Part shown: positions 35,485 to 48,263 of the stretch, piece by piece
Position numbering within the stretch: position 1 is the first letter of the stretch
How the letters are laid out: each line of letters starts with the position of its first letter
DNA from: Maratus speciosus
Taxonomy: Eukaryota; Arthropoda; Arachnida; Araneae; Salticidae
DNA length: 64,000 nucleotides
NCBI GenBank assembly: GCA_963932465.1
Contig: OZ010800.1
Location: 99,839,307 to 99,903,306 of the forward strand
Direction of reading: 5' to 3'
The notes under the pieces: model-generated
Seen by the model: only the letters and a program-made list of their open reading frames with translations
Told to the model about the DNA's origin: nothing
Database searches by the model: none
Program-made: the position numbers and the translations under genes

Positions 35485-37647
35485 CACTATATTACCATTA
35501 ATGACCGGCAATTTTCAATTTTAGACATTTTGTCGAATATTTAGAAATATACTTATCAGATTCTTCTGGAATTTCAGGATTAAAGAGAACAGGTATGACC
35601 TCATATTTAGCAATATCGATTTGATGAGGGGGCAATTAGGGGGCCAACAAAAAATGAAAGAAAAAAATAATACTTGGGATTACCCTGTAAAATAAATGCG
35701 CGAAATGATCTATCGCTACCGAATATAAATAAACAGACATTGTGCAATATGTGTATTCTTTTGTCTAAGAATAGAACGTATATTAATAGAGATATAACGA
35801 TTTATTTAAAAAAAAATAAAAAAAATCTTGCATGTTTTTTGCTTATAACATACAGGATTTTCATCCAAATTTAACGCCGATTTCAGAAAAATTGACAAAA
35901 TGTAGTAGAAACAATATAGTGCAATTGCAATATAAATATATTACATATTTTAGGAAATATGAGCAGTTGTATGAAATAATTTTTATCTGCGCATGCGCGA
36001 ACGATAACAAGGATCATTTTACATAGTTTAATATTCAATTCTATGGAGCAACTTATAAAAAAACTCTAGTCAAATATCGTAAAAATTCAGAAAGACATCG
36101 GCGTTAGAGTGAGCACATTTTTAGTTGTTCCCTAAAAGCAGCTGAATAATAAGGGGTTTTACACAAATTGTCCTTTTTTATTAACTTTCAGAAAAAAGTT
36201 AGTATTTAGTGACTATCAAGGAGTAGATTTGGAATAAATGCTTCGATTTTGATACTTCTTTTGATAATGGTATAGGGTCGTTCTGGTGGTTATCAGAGAA
36301 GAACTAAAGCATCAATAAAAAATGAAAAAAAAAATTAAATTAAAAATGACAATTTGTGTAAAATCCCTTATCATTCAGCTGCTTTTAGAGAACTATTAAA
36401 AATTTACTCACTCTAACGCCGATATCTTTCTGAATTTTTACGATATTTGACTAGATTTTTTTTAATAAGTTGCTCCATAGAGTTGACTATTAAATTATGT
36501 AGAATGATCCTTGTTATCGTTCGCGCAGGCGCAGATAAAAATTATTTCATACAACTGCTCATATTTCCTAAAATATTTGATATATTTATATTTCAATTGC
36601 ACTATGTTGTTTCTACTATATTTTGTCAATTTTTCTGAAATCGGCGTTAAATTTGGTTGAAAACCCTGTATGTTATAAGCAAAAAACATGCAAGATTTTT
36701 TAATTTTTTAAAAATAAATCGCTATTTTTCTAATAATATACGTGCTATTTTTACACAAAGGAATACACATACTGCACAATGTCTGCTTATTTATATTCAG
36801 TAGCGATAGATCATTTCGTGCATTTTATTTTACAGGGTTATCCCAATTATTATTTTTTTCTTTGATTTTTTGTTGGCCCCCTAATTGTCCCCCTTATCAA
36901 ATCGACATTGCTAAATATGAAGTCACACCTGTTTTTTTTAATCCTGAAATTCCAGAAGAATGTGACAAGTATATTTCTAAATATTCGACAAAATGTCTAA
37001 AATTGAAAAAAAATTTACTCACTCTAACGCCGATATCTTTCTGAATTTTTACGATATTTGACTAGATTTTTTTTAATAAGTTGCTCCATAGAGTTGACTA
37101 TTAAATTATGTAGAATGATCCTTGTTATCGTTCGCGCAGGCGCAGATAAAAATTATTTCATACAACTGCTCATATTTCCTAAGATATTTGATATATTTAT
37201 ATTTCAATTGCACTATATTGTTTCTACTATATTTTGTCAATTTTTCTGAAATCGGCGTTAAATTTGGTTGAAAACCCTGTATGTTATAAGCAAAAAACAT
37301 GCAAGATTTTTTAATTTTTTAAAAATAAATCGCTATTTTTCTAATAATATACGTGCTATTTTTACACAAAGGAATACACATACTGCACAATGTCTGCTTA
37401 TTTATATTCAGTAGCGATAGATCATTTCGTGCATTTTATTTTAAAGGGTTATCCCAATTATTATTTTTTTCTTTGATTTTTTGTTGGCCCCCTAATTGTC
37501 CCCCTTATCAAATCGACATTGCTAAATATGAAGTCATACCTGTTCTTTTTAATCCTGAAATTCCAGAAGAATGTGACAAGTATATTTCTAAATATTCGAC
37601 AAAATGTCTAAAATTGAACATTGCCGGTCATTAATGGCAATATAGTG
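35485..37647. mobile_element. Palindromic element with duplicated right arm
   Basis: Termini CACTATATTACCATTAATGACC (left) and GGTCATTAATGGCAATATAGTG (right) are flanked by TA (35483-35484, 37648-37649). The left arm runs 35485-~36190. Its inverse occurs twice on the right, as direct copies 36401-37011 and 37012-~37620 (period 611 bp), with only a few differences between them. Conserved frames such as 36447-36638 and 37058-37249 are identical save one residue, but they are arm sequence, not genes. The termini match those of the element at 28865-30289. Confidence 0.75.
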
Positions 37648-37814
37648 TATTTTGTGCCGACATTTTGTACAGATTGTCACGCTCTTATTTTTATTGCTGC
37701 AAACACAATAACGGATATAAGATAAGTATTGTTTTTTTATGTGTTTACCATGATCTAAGAATACAATTTGAATAGCTATTTTAGGTGAACGGTGTATGTA
37801 TTTAATTTAACAGT

Positions 37815-38420
37815 TGAATTACTCTCTGGTACTTATAAGTACCGTCACTACACTGGGTGATGTAGAAAAAAAACCTTGTTTACTTTTCGTCTGTGCAGTT
37901 ATCCATCTTTTTCAACTGCTTCAAAATGTAATTACTAAAATGTATTGTAGTAATAATTTTACTAGTATTTCTTTTCTGTTTCATTATTATTTTTTATATG
38001 AAATTGAAAGAGTTGGGGCACCGACTCTTTTTTGCTATGCTATAAATGGCATATGTAAATCCATATATTGCAGATCTGGAGATGCGAGAGAACATGTTGT
38101 CCATGGAATATAGACGACACATTGCTAAAGGACAGTTAACAAGATCAAAACCTAAAAAAAAATAGGTTTTTTGTAACCCTTTTTGGGGCAAAGCATTTTC
38201 AATGCTAACGTGTTGAAATAAAATTTGCCAAAAAAATGCCCCAAAAATTATTTGTAAATAAGAACAGTCTATCGTTCACATACTTGTTAAATCGAAAATA
38301 TTTTACCATAATTCTGGGGCCATTTGAAATACCTTGTGGATTTTCTGTTACGATGTTTTAGTCATAGTGTACTGACGGTGCGTTAAAGTACCACTTTAAT
38401 TAATTACCTCTAAGTAATTA
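37815..38420. repeat. Foldback element, imperfect TIRs
   Basis: CTGGTACTTATAAGTACCGTCACTACACT on the left resembles the inverse of AGTGTACTGACGGTGCGTTAAAGTACCAC on the right. The left end contains a perfect 16-bp palindrome, GGTACTTATAAGTACC. The interior shows no recognisable coding region. Confidence 0.4.
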
Positions 38421-39329
38421 AATTTCTCACGGGTGAGTGTTTTTTTTATGTTTATATTTTAATTTTCATTGTAGAAACTGAAAAAAAATACAAGAAAAAA
38501 ATTGCAGTAGATAATAATCCAGTAGGTAAAGAGTTAAATAAGGCTAATTTTTCGATAAAAAAAAAAAATACTGGTATCTTCCTGAAATAACCTGTGATTA
38601 ATGTGATTTAGAATGTTAGCAAAAAACGACATATGTCCCGGTATGCCCAATAACAGTCTCCGTCTTCAATTCTAGGAGAACCTTTCGTAATAATTAAATA
38701 ATCTCGCTATGATTTTATTCTGAAAATAACGGATTTCGAAACGGACATCTCCTTATGTATGAATTAAAGTTGGATCGGTTGTAGAAATGATGATTATAAC
38801 ATATCGCTTTCTTAATTACCTTGTTATTTGATTTTTTTATGTACAATATGAATAAAATTTTTGAACCACGCTTTGAATTCCACGCTTAATTCATCCATTA
38901 TGTGAAAATCCTCGATTAACAAAAAAATTAATAACCTTAATAACCGAAATGCAATAAACTGTAATTTTATTATATCTTTAGCAAATCGTGATTTAAATAT
39001 ATAGAGAAAAAGGTGTAAATAAGGGCATCCTCTTTTGTTTTTGACTTAAAGTAACTTTCATTTTTAATTTTTTTAGTTTTTTTACCTTCAAACAACTGTA
39101 ACAAGTTTACTAAATGAGAAGATGCAAAACAATGATTAATATCAATTATTGCAATTCAAAAACGAAGATTTATAAAAAGCTTTGAAAAGAGCACCAGAAA
39201 AAAATGGGGTGCAAATATGTGAACTCGCCAAAAAAGATCACAAAAACTAGTTTAAAAGGTTTTAAAACAGGATAAAACAATACAAAATGGTAGTGTATTT
39301 ATTTCAGGAAAAAAAAATATTTTCAGAAA
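38421..39329. other. AT-rich stretch, nothing recognised
   Basis: GGTGTAAATAAGGGCATCC at ~39011 is similar to the inverse of GTGTCCATATTTACACC at ~43007. These may be ends of the jerky-like element whose coding relic follows. Confidence 0.4.
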
Positions 39330-39877
39330 TCGAAAACATAACTGGCTCTTTCAGCCCGGCACAATCTAAGTTTGCCTACATTTGGCACATAACATATTTA
39401 ATTCACACATCTCTGCGAGTGTTTTCACAGAAAAACATCACAAAAGATGCAAATTGAATCGCTCGAGACTCATTTAGTTCTGCGTTGATTTCCAGACTCA
39501 TATGATCATCACTGTCCGCAAAGGGAGGGTCAGTGATGAGTCAGGGAATAAATCGCTACATTCCGTGGGTAGATATTTTAAGGAATTTGGCATTCCCACT
39601 TCTGCCTCCTGGTCGGTCTGTTACTCCGGAAAAAAATTAAGGATGTCTTCTTAAGAGCACTTTTGTCAAGCGACTTGGTCAACTGATCCTTGGATTGTGA
39701 TCCAGTGATGACACTGAACTTTGCCGCTTTGCGTTCATGAGTACTGGTTCTCTTATTCATGTTGAAAACAGGAGATATGTCGACCGAAGAAATTACATTT
39801 AATGTTCCTGGGAAACATTGCGGAGTTTCAGCAGCCTCACCAATTAGCATAGCTAGAGTTCGATGTGTTTGTATATA
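39330..39877 (-). pseudogene. Jerky/Tigger-like (CENP-B family) transposase C-terminal relic
   Basis: Minus-strand reading gives LIGEAAETPQCFPGTLNVIS, then ERKAAKFSVITGSQSKDQL (39578-39850). After disruptions, nearer 39330-39440, comes VMFFCENT, KYVMCQM and ANLDCAGLKEPV. A basic segment followed by a Cys-rich, PHD-like tail (C-x2-C ... W/N-x-x-C-A-G) is a known C-terminal arrangement of arthropod jerky/Tigger-type DDE transposases. Stops interrupt the Cys-rich part. The upstream (catalytic) part is absent because the sequence is cut at 39877 by the inserted Tc1-derived composite. The family assignment rests on motif order, not on catalytic residues. Confidence 0.5.
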
Positions 39878-39971
39878 CAGACGTGTGAAAATTATTAGAA
39901 TAATTGTGAAATTTACATTAAAAACATGTTATATTAAAGAAATATTTTAAAAATATTGATATATTTAATAT

Positions 39972-40247
39972 TTAGTGTTCATCCGCTTGTTTTTGTATTA
40001 AAAAAAAATGATGGCACACTTGTCTTGGCATACTTTGTATGAGTTTTTGGCAATTAATTTGTATTTTGCTGCCATGATGCCAAATTTGGATGAGCCTTTC
40101 TATCAGACCAGAATTGTTTGTGATGTTGCATTTCTTTAATGTTTTCTTTACAATGGCCCAAAGGATCTCTATGGAGTTCATATCTGGACTGTTTCCAGGC
40201 AATGGAAGCTGTTGTGACGATTTGGACGCCATAACACACAGGGTCAC
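39972..40247 (-). pseudogene. Tc1-family transposase C-terminal fragment (left, minus strand)
   Basis: The 91-codon frame contains LPGNSPDMNSIEILW, the conserved block that carries the catalytic Glu of DD34E transposases. It continues with LIERLIQIWHH and CQKLIQSMPRQV, the usual C-terminal helices. The two catalytic Asp positions and the DNA-binding domain are missing, so it cannot be functional. It reads outward towards the left TIR. Confidence 0.75.
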
Positions 40248-40269
40248 GCGACAGTAAAATGGTCAGTAC

Positions 40270-42360
40270 AATAGAAACAGTTAGCCCGATCGGCGTTGTG
40301 AAAAGATCTAATGGGATAATGTTATTTAATAAATTAGGAGAGAAGAAAATTTTGGAATAAAATTAATTTTGGCAATAACTCAAGGACGACTTATTTAACG
40401 TTGAAATGGAAATATCGAACTTGTGGGTTGCATAGAGAAACGTCCAATTCTAATAATTCCAAAATATTAGATACCATAAATTATGAATATTATCTAAAAG
40501 GGAACAAGGAAGGAGTTCAAAGGAAAGACATATAAGTATGCATACATAAACAAACTTTATTTTTAATTAATACAAAATTCATAACTCAAATATGACTTTT
40601 TATATCATGATAATCTTTTCAAATTCCCCACTATTTTATCAGAATATAACATAGTTCCATTCTCATTAGAACAGCAAAACTTTCATCAAAATTATACTTT
40701 GTTACTTATTTTTTTTAATTAATTTATGTTATCTTATGCTTGCCCCTTTTGTTCACCGCACGATCCGATGATGGGGCTTTTGCCAAAATTTTAATCAAAA
40801 TTTTATTTATGAAAAATAGTATTCCCGTTATCATTAAAATCTTTATCATAAACAATCATAATATTCAATGACATAAGATTATGTACCTTAGTGGAAATTT
40901 AGGAAATTAGTTGCTTAATATTAAATGTACACATCATAAGAAAACATGAAAACAATAGCAACGAATATATATTGAAATAAATATAAGGAATTTCTCACCC
41001 AAATAGACTTCGATCTTTTCTGTAATCATCCAAATTATACAATTCACTCATAGTTCATGGAATCCTAAACACAAGTAAGTTCATCGGGGCATAAAGTTCC
41101 TTTTTTTATATATATATAGTTCATGGGGATCTTTCAAAAACCAATTTCACTTTCTTTAGGCACTCTGTGACGCATGAAAATTAGAGCTCCAACTCCACAA
41201 TGTACACTTTTATAGGCGAAATCTGCTGATATATCATATCTTCGTTGCATTCGCATCTCATCACTAACCACTGAGCTTACATCTCCAAATCAGGTGAATA
41301 CTTCTGTAAAATTCTGCATCAGTTAATTTCCCGGACAAAGACTTGTCTGCTCTCAGTGATCTTTGTCAATAGATCATGACAAGGACAGGTCTACTCTCAG
41401 CATTAATTTTCATCATCATTTCCTTTTTTTCTGCATCAGTCATTTTTGTGACAAATATTTGTCTGCTTTCAGCATTCATTTCAATCGCTAAATTTAGTAT
41501 TGTCCTTAAAATTTTGCTGCGAAGGAACTTGATGTAAAATTTTTAAGTATCTGGGTCGTCTTAGAGGAAGTCACATCTTAACAAAATTTATAGAACCTCT
41601 TGAGGACGAGACACAAGACTTAATCATCTTTTCTCATTCCATCTTCCAAGATCCAATTTTTTGGGGGAGGGCTAAATTAACCCAGAGCTGTCGTTCTGAT
41701 TGGAGGCTACTCCTGGTCCCTTATTGGTACTCTAGACATCCCTATCTATGGGCGTACCAATTTATTTTTCACTGCATAGCATTAACTTAATTTTTTGCCC
41801 CTTGCGTCAGGTTTCTCACGGGAATCACCACCCACGTTGAGTGTTGTAAAACCATCTTAATTGATAGAAAATTTATGGTTTCAACATCGTAAATTTTCTA
41901 TTCTTTCGCTATACATTTACTGTCCATGTCTGGCGTCAGCAATGTTCTCTTTATCTGTAATTTCCTATTTTCTGTCTGGTCTTATTTGGGGAGTTTTATT
42001 TTATTACACTGTTTTTGGACATATAAATATTTACAATTCGAAATGTTTTATTTTCAATATTAATACAAAATAAATTCACAATTCATATTCCTTATTTTTT
42101 TCTAAACATACCAATACCAAACAACATATATATTTTTATTTTTTTCTACGCATTATATAATTATTCATTTTAATATACTTTAATTTTGGAGTATTTTTTA
42201 TGTTATTTTAATTTATTGTATAAATTAATTACTAAAGAATTATTTTCCGAGAATTCAATTATTTTTAAATGATATTGGAAAATTTCGAAAATTATTTAAT
42301 CAGTTAAATTAATAACAAGCCTTGTTGTGTAGATTTCTACACTACAGAAGCGTTTTCTTT
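40270..42360. other. Central segment of the composite element, no gene recognised
   Basis: Mixed sequence with a tandem block of about three ~75-bp units near 41335-41490. No transposase core or other protein family was recognised. Confidence 0.45.
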
Positions 42361-42391
42361 AATTAAATTAAAGAAATGAATCATCACAAAC

Positions 42392-42532
42392 AAGAATGTT
42401 CTGATAGAAAAACTCATCCAAACTTGGCATCATGACAACGAAATACAAATTAATTGCCAAGAACTCATACAAAGTATGCCAAGACGTATCAAATCTTTAA
42501 TAAAAAACAAAGGGATGCACACTAAATATTAA
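42392..42532 (+). pseudogene. Tc1-family transposase C-terminal fragment (right, plus strand)
   Basis: The frame reads KNVLIEKLIQTWHH, then CQELIQSMPRRIKSLIKNKG, and stops at 42530-42532, ~90 bp before the right TIR. It is the counterpart of the minus-strand fragment on the left, with a matching but diverged sequence. Homology begins shortly upstream (~42365), after the position of the catalytic Glu, so no active-site residue remains. It probably arose from a second copy of the same family joined in opposite orientation. Confidence 0.7.
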
Positions 42533-42626
42533 ATGCATCAATATTTTTTAAATGCATTATTTCTTTAGTGTAATAAGATTTTAATGTAAACTTCACAATT
42601 ATTCTAATAATTTTGATGCGTCTGTA

Positions 42627-43485
42627 TAGATAATTCGAAAAAGAGGGGACCCATATTTACACCAACCCCATCTAAGAAAGATGGCAACTTTCACATGTAA
42701 CCTAAAGACGTGCATGACTAAAGGCGTATTTCTAAAAGTAATTTAGGATCTTCGCTTTCCTGATATCACTCTGAAATTATTTTAAACTAACTATAAGGAT
42801 ATGAAAAGAAAACGATTTGAGATACCTGTCAAAAGTTTGCTTTCCCGAACAAATACCAATTCGCACAATAACTCACGCTACATTCACACTACTTGAAAAA
42901 ATTATTCCATCTGCTCTCTAGAATCTTACATCAACAAGTGATCTCATTTACAATACTGGCCACCAGTCTTCAGTACCTCTAATGGCCACTTCGGGAGGGG
43001 TGTCCATATTTACACCTGTGCTCGTTTTTACACATTCTACGCTATAGCATTCCGACACTTAATTGTTTAAGGTAAAAAATCGACATTGAGTTTAAAACGT
43101 TTATTCTTACCAATGTTTTCGAATAATGATTTATCGATCTTAAATGATTCTTTTAAATGCAAAATAAATTGCCTGCATGGCGTCTTTTTCACTATGTTAG
43201 CCTTTGCGCCTTTTAAGCAATTAATTTTTAAATTTGATTTTCATTTGAAGTAAAACAAATTTTCATGGATAAAAATAATATTATAAGTGTTTATTTTCTT
43301 CTTGGCCACCAACATTTCGTTCAATCCGGGAGAACTACGATATTTTTTATTAGCAAACATTTCCGTTAAAAATTTACTGGCATCGAAGTCATTCAGTTAA
43401 ATATGGAATTACCTGAGCGGTCGCATGCACAGACTTGACTTTGAGATGTATGCTCAAAACTCGGAATTTAAGAGTATGAGACCAG
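42627..43485. other. Intergenic stretch, possible end of the jerky-like element
   Basis: GGGGACCCATATTTACACC (42644) and GGGGTGTCCATATTTACACC (43003) are related direct blocks. They resemble the inverse of GGTGTAAATAAGGGCATCC at 39011. No coding motif was seen. Confidence 0.35.
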
Positions 43486-45085
43486 CAAACACATACCTTT
43501 CGGCACACGATCAGACCGCCGCCGGCAGTGTCGGTTAAGTGTCGGCATGGACACAGTGGTTTCGGTGAATTCTCCACAGCATGTCCACAACTGAAACTCA
43601 AGAATCTGCTATTTCAGCTGCCTGTTACCGTAATCGGTCCATTTATGGTTATGTATCGACAAGTGACTTACACCGGCAAGTGAAACAGGACCGATATGTT
43701 ATTTCTGATAGTGGCCCGATTAAATTTGCCAACATCAGTCCGAATTCAGAATTTTTAGTCGTAGCCGACATTTTTTTTTCTTTTTCTTAATTTTGTTTGA
43801 GTTTGAGTTTTGATAAGATATGTATATTTCATATAAAATTCTAACAGTGATGAACAAAATATAATGTCAAAAATAGCCTACATTTATTTATTTTTAAAAA
43901 GTTGTTATTGAATTCATCTTAAAAGAGACTTACAATTATTTGAATCATCAAAAGTGTTTTGTAAATGGCTCCTTAAAATTATTATTCATAATAAACTTAA
44001 TCGTAGAAAAAAAAGTAACCATGTTTCTTATTTTATTTAAAAATCAAACTATTAAAAAGCGTTTAAAATTATTTTACAAGCTATAAAAAACCCCCAGCTT
44101 TTTAGAATTAAAATTTAAAAGAAAGATTCAGAAATCTCCCACTTTAAAAAAAATTATCCCTCCCCCCCCCCCCCAAAAAAAAATAATATTTCTATTTTAT
44201 TTGATGATTAAAAAATGCTGATAAGTAAAATATTTATTACGGCTACATAATCACTTAAAATATATTCTACATTAAATCACACAATGACAAAAAATGAATT
44301 CTTATTCTAAATAAAAGTGATTAATTAACAAATTATTTTTTTATTAAAATTAGTTTTCCTAAGTTACACATATACATTTCTTGAATTAACAGATTTAATA
44401 ACATTATAATTCCTAAAGAGAAATCTGTATTAACAGAAAAACTTCAGAAATTCACTTATTTTATTTAATAAGCATTCTTAAATTAATAAGAAACATTCAG
44501 AAATATCTGCCATTTAAAAAAATTATTTTCCAAAAAAATGTAAATTAATATTTTTATTTTATTTTTAAATTAAAAATTTTGATAAGTAACAAATTAATAC
44601 TGCAACATACTGATTAAATATATGTTCTACTTTAAATCATCAAATGACATAAAATGAATTCTTATTCTAATTTAAAGTTATTAATTATCAACTTTTTATT
44701 TATTAAAATAAATTTTCCCACGTTAAAAATATAAATTTTATAAATTAACGCAACGCATGTAATTGCATTATAATTCCTAATAAAAAAATTAGATTAACTG
44801 AACAAAACCTCTAAAAATAATTTTTATACTTAATTATTCTTAAATTTATTAGAAAAACAATTCATTTGCTTTAACGAATTCGCTAAGGTATTTATTTCAT
44901 TCATTTAAATATTAAATTAACTTTTAAGTACACGCGCGTAAGACAATTACAAATAAATAAATAAAATAAAAACACTTCAAAATTCTAATTTTCCCATCTA
45001 CCAATTACCTTCAACGACAAACAAATACTTATATCAGTTACCGATATGTCTTTCCCCTTATTACCTTTTAATCCTCCCCTGGTCA

Positions 45086-45150
45086 AGTCTCTGTGGCCAA
45101 GTGGTAAATGTCTCTGCTTCCTGTACTTGGTTCGTCGGATCAAACGCCGC
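45086..45150 (+). repeat. tRNA-like (SINE-head-like) sequence inside the inverted repeat arm
   Basis: GTGGCCAAGTGGTAAATGTC resembles an A-box region of a tRNA-Leu/Ser-type gene. The other arm (48640-48665, minus strand) reads ATGGCCAAGTGGTTAAGGC, closer to the canonical form. No good B box (GGTTCGANTCC) follows at the right distance, so this is a pseudogene-like remnant. Confidence 0.3.
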
Positions 45151-45779
45151 CTCGTCGATCGCCGAAACACGTGTTTTCATATATGCATTCCACGATGTCT
45201 TATAGATGGCGCCATCAAAACAGTGTTTTTTTTTTAAATATGCTAGTGTCGGGCTGCGGCAGGCGTTCATATGGATAGCTATTAGCGTGCTGTCGGCATA
45301 GTGTTTTGCCGATATCAAACCGGCTGCGTGCCTCATGAATCGGGCCGAATTCGCGCGGCGTATCAAAAAAGATACGGAACCGGTAGGGGCAACCGGTATC
45401 GTGCAAATACCGCCGGTAGTGGCAAGCGGCTGTTGGCCAATTGTTTATCGACAGCTCTGTGTTTGCTGGAAGGCATTAAAAAATAAATTCATAATACCAT
45501 ACTGTAAAAGTCAAATCCAACAGTCATCATAAAGCGTTTTCTGATATGTCGAGGACGCGTCCTTCACCATTAAGGGGTTTTGAAGAATGCCCAGGATTGT
45601 GGAGAAGAGAAACAACTTATGCCGTTTTGGATTGTTGCTGGAAGAAAACAGAGCTTTCCTACATCGGATAAAAATAAAACTGTCGAATCCAAAATTACAA
45701 AGTAAGAGTGCATGTACGATTATTCATTTGAAAGAGTCTTAAATATTGGACATTTATGTAAAAATTGTGATCGCGTTCA

Positions 45780-46440
45780 GCGTATAGGCTGATGTAAGTA
45801 CAATACAAAATTTTGTGTCGAAAATGCTTTTTGCTGAGCGTATAAATTAAGATTCCCATGTGCAGCGTTATATTTGTTAAACAAATTTAACCGTCAATCA
45901 GTTAGTTTTATAAGGAATTCCAGATGGTGTGGATAAAGAAACTATCATTTAGTTGGCAAAACAGCGGGTTATGTGTAACATAGCAATATGTCGCATTTTG
46001 CTTGAATATGAAATTAATTGTATTTATTAATGATTAATGCTCATATAAATTTAGATTTCGAGGGGCATCGGTCAATTTTAAAATAAATTTTATCTTCGCA
46101 AATTTTGATGTATACGAAATTCCAGATGGTATGGATAACAAATCTGACAGTTATTGGCAAAACAGGAGTACCATAGCAATAACGAACATCTTGCTCAAAT
46201 ATGAAATTAATTATATTATTAATGGTTAATGCGCTTGTAAATTTAGATTACGAGGTGCAGCGTCGCATTTTTAAGCCATGTTTATCGGCGCTGATTTTGT
46301 TGTATAACACAGTCTAGATGGTTTAGAGAACGAAATTGTGAGTTAAAATCAAACCACCGGTTTGACGATCACATAGCAATATCGCACATCTTTCTTCAAC
46401 AAAAATTATTTTTATTATTAATGGCTATAATGGTAATAAG
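45780..46440. repeat. Tandem repeat, about three ~190-bp units in the spacer
   Basis: AAATT(T/A)AGATT-CGAGG-GCA blocks recur near 45846, 46045 and 46235. TTCCAGATGGT(A/G)TGGATAA blocks recur near 45918, 46111 and, diverged, 46308. ACATAGCAATA and TATGAAATTAATT blocks repeat in phase. Copies are clearly diverged. Confidence 0.6.
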
Positions 46441-48263
46441 GGTTTTATATTAGTATTTACGAGAAATTTTAGATTTAGTAACAACGTTTCATAAATAATC
46501 TGACCAAATTAACGTTTTAGATGTTCATTTAGAATTTATATTAATTTGTATATAGTACATTTGACTGTGGATACTGTTTTAATATGTTGTTTCATACTTT
46601 ATAAATAACCATAAATTGTCATTCAAACCCATTTTTTGAGTCGAACTGTATGCATGGATATGTATATTGCTTGTTGGGTTAGAAACTGTTTTTATTCAAT
46701 TTGGTTTTGGGTCATATGGTTTGACACTATCAAACATAACATTACGAACTGCACTTTTACTTGAATAAATAATTAAAAAATATTTTAAAATATGTAAAGA
46801 AAGTATATGAAATACTCTAATGAAAAAATCTGTTGAAATGGTCGTTGGGTCCGTTAATATGATTAGAAAGAAAAAAAATCTCACGATGTAATTAATCATT
46901 TATAAAATATATAGATTTCACTTATCAATGGCAATCCGTTCAACATACCTAAAATACAGCATATATCAGTTAAATGCAAAAACAAATATTGCAAACAGTT
47001 TATCAATATTTAAAAACACATATAACTTAGAGATATAACTTAGTATTTTAATATAAGGTACACACATAACGTATAATTTTATGTATGAACATTTCAAAAA
47101 CATGATAAAATGATTTTTATACATTATGTGTGCTATAAGCATTGTGAAATACGATATAACACGCAGACGAACATTTTTCCTAAAATTCACAAGGATTTAA
47201 AATCAGTGTTCTGTGGAAGCTTTAAGAATAATGGCTTCTCTGAAACTGTAAGATATCTAGAAATACGAACTAATCCAGATTTAATACTTTCATTGTACTA
47301 TTCTTAGTGGTATCGATGCGTGCAATATGCTTTAAGTAACTTTTCTAAATGTATATATATATATATATAAATAACTCCTTGTTTTCTAACTAAACATACG
47401 TAAAAATAATTATTATTTTTCAAAAATCAATTTTTAATGTAATTTTGAATCATAACCAAACCACAACCAGTCTCAAAAATGTTAATTGTAAACTATATAA
47501 TATTTCAAAATATAGATTTTCCGATCAGAGTAAACTCGTTCATATTCCTAAAGTTTAATTATAGGTGTTTCGAATGGTGTCATAGAGATTTAATTAATCG
47601 ATCAACTTCACTTAATTATAATAAATGAAAAATTCAGAATTTAACAATTATAAATAATATAGATTTAATATTTCATAATCTAGTAAATATTAAGTTTTAA
47701 TTTAAAATTAAAAATATGTTTAAAAGTAGACATAATATTAGATAAATAATTTATTAAGCAATGAAATATAGAGGAAGTAGAAATATAGTTCAAAACTTAA
47801 ATTTATTGATATGTATGTAGAAATGGATAACTTTTCATATATTTTGATTAAGAAAGTAATTCTATTATCGAAAATTCTAAAAAATGTACTTAAAAAAAAT
47901 TCTGCTGAAAAGGCTCCTCATGTAAATTACATTTGCTTTCACGTTTTCACAACATAAAAAATGTTGTTTTCCAAAAACAATTCTTTTCGTAGGAAATTTT
48001 ATTATCTTACAAAGAAGAAAATAAATTTAAACAGGCCGAACAAAAATACGCCTAGAAGTAACACAAATAGAAAACATTCTTGTCTTGTTTTCTTCCTAAG
48101 TAAAACAAATGGGTATTGCAATATGTCAAAAAATGCGATTTTTTTATTTAATTTGGGTATTATGGGATAAAGAAAATCCATCATCTTATTTATTTTTAAA
48201 ATGTCACATGAAAACGATGAAAAAAGCTTTAACGCCTTTTCCAATAACGCGTGCTTTTTACTT
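46441..48263. other. Spacer of the ~6.9-kb element, no gene recognised
   Basis: Very AT-rich, with a TA run at ~47351-47370. Open frames up to about 100 codons (e.g. 48109-48402) have no recognisable motif or run into the arm. I see no DDE, Rep or helicase signature on either strand. Confidence 0.45.

Larger units (their letters stand above)
39878..42624. mobile_element. Composite Tc1-type element made of two opposed 3' halves
   Basis: Both ends start TA-CAGACG and remain inverted copies of each other for more than 110 bp (AAAATTATTAGAATAATTGTG, TTTACATTAAAA, TATTTAGTGT-CATCC). The similarity continues inward into the same transposase C-terminal region on opposite strands. TA flanks at 39876-39877 and 42625-42626. 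The ~2.1-kb middle is unrelated, with a short tandem repeat (TTGTCTGCTYTCAG blocks at ~41345-41485) and no recognised protein. It appears inserted in the jerky-like relic. Confidence 0.7.

Noticed and set aside
36447..37300. Paired frames MTRFFLISCSIEL... and MFFAYNIQGF... conserved in two copies
   Set aside because: They are arm sequence of a duplicated palindrome; the same sequence reads open on both strands because the arms are AT-rich.
37814..38113. Possible helicase-like fragment (GDAREHVVHGI) near 38,080
   Set aside because: Too short and without Walker or helicase motifs; it falls inside an imperfect foldback element.
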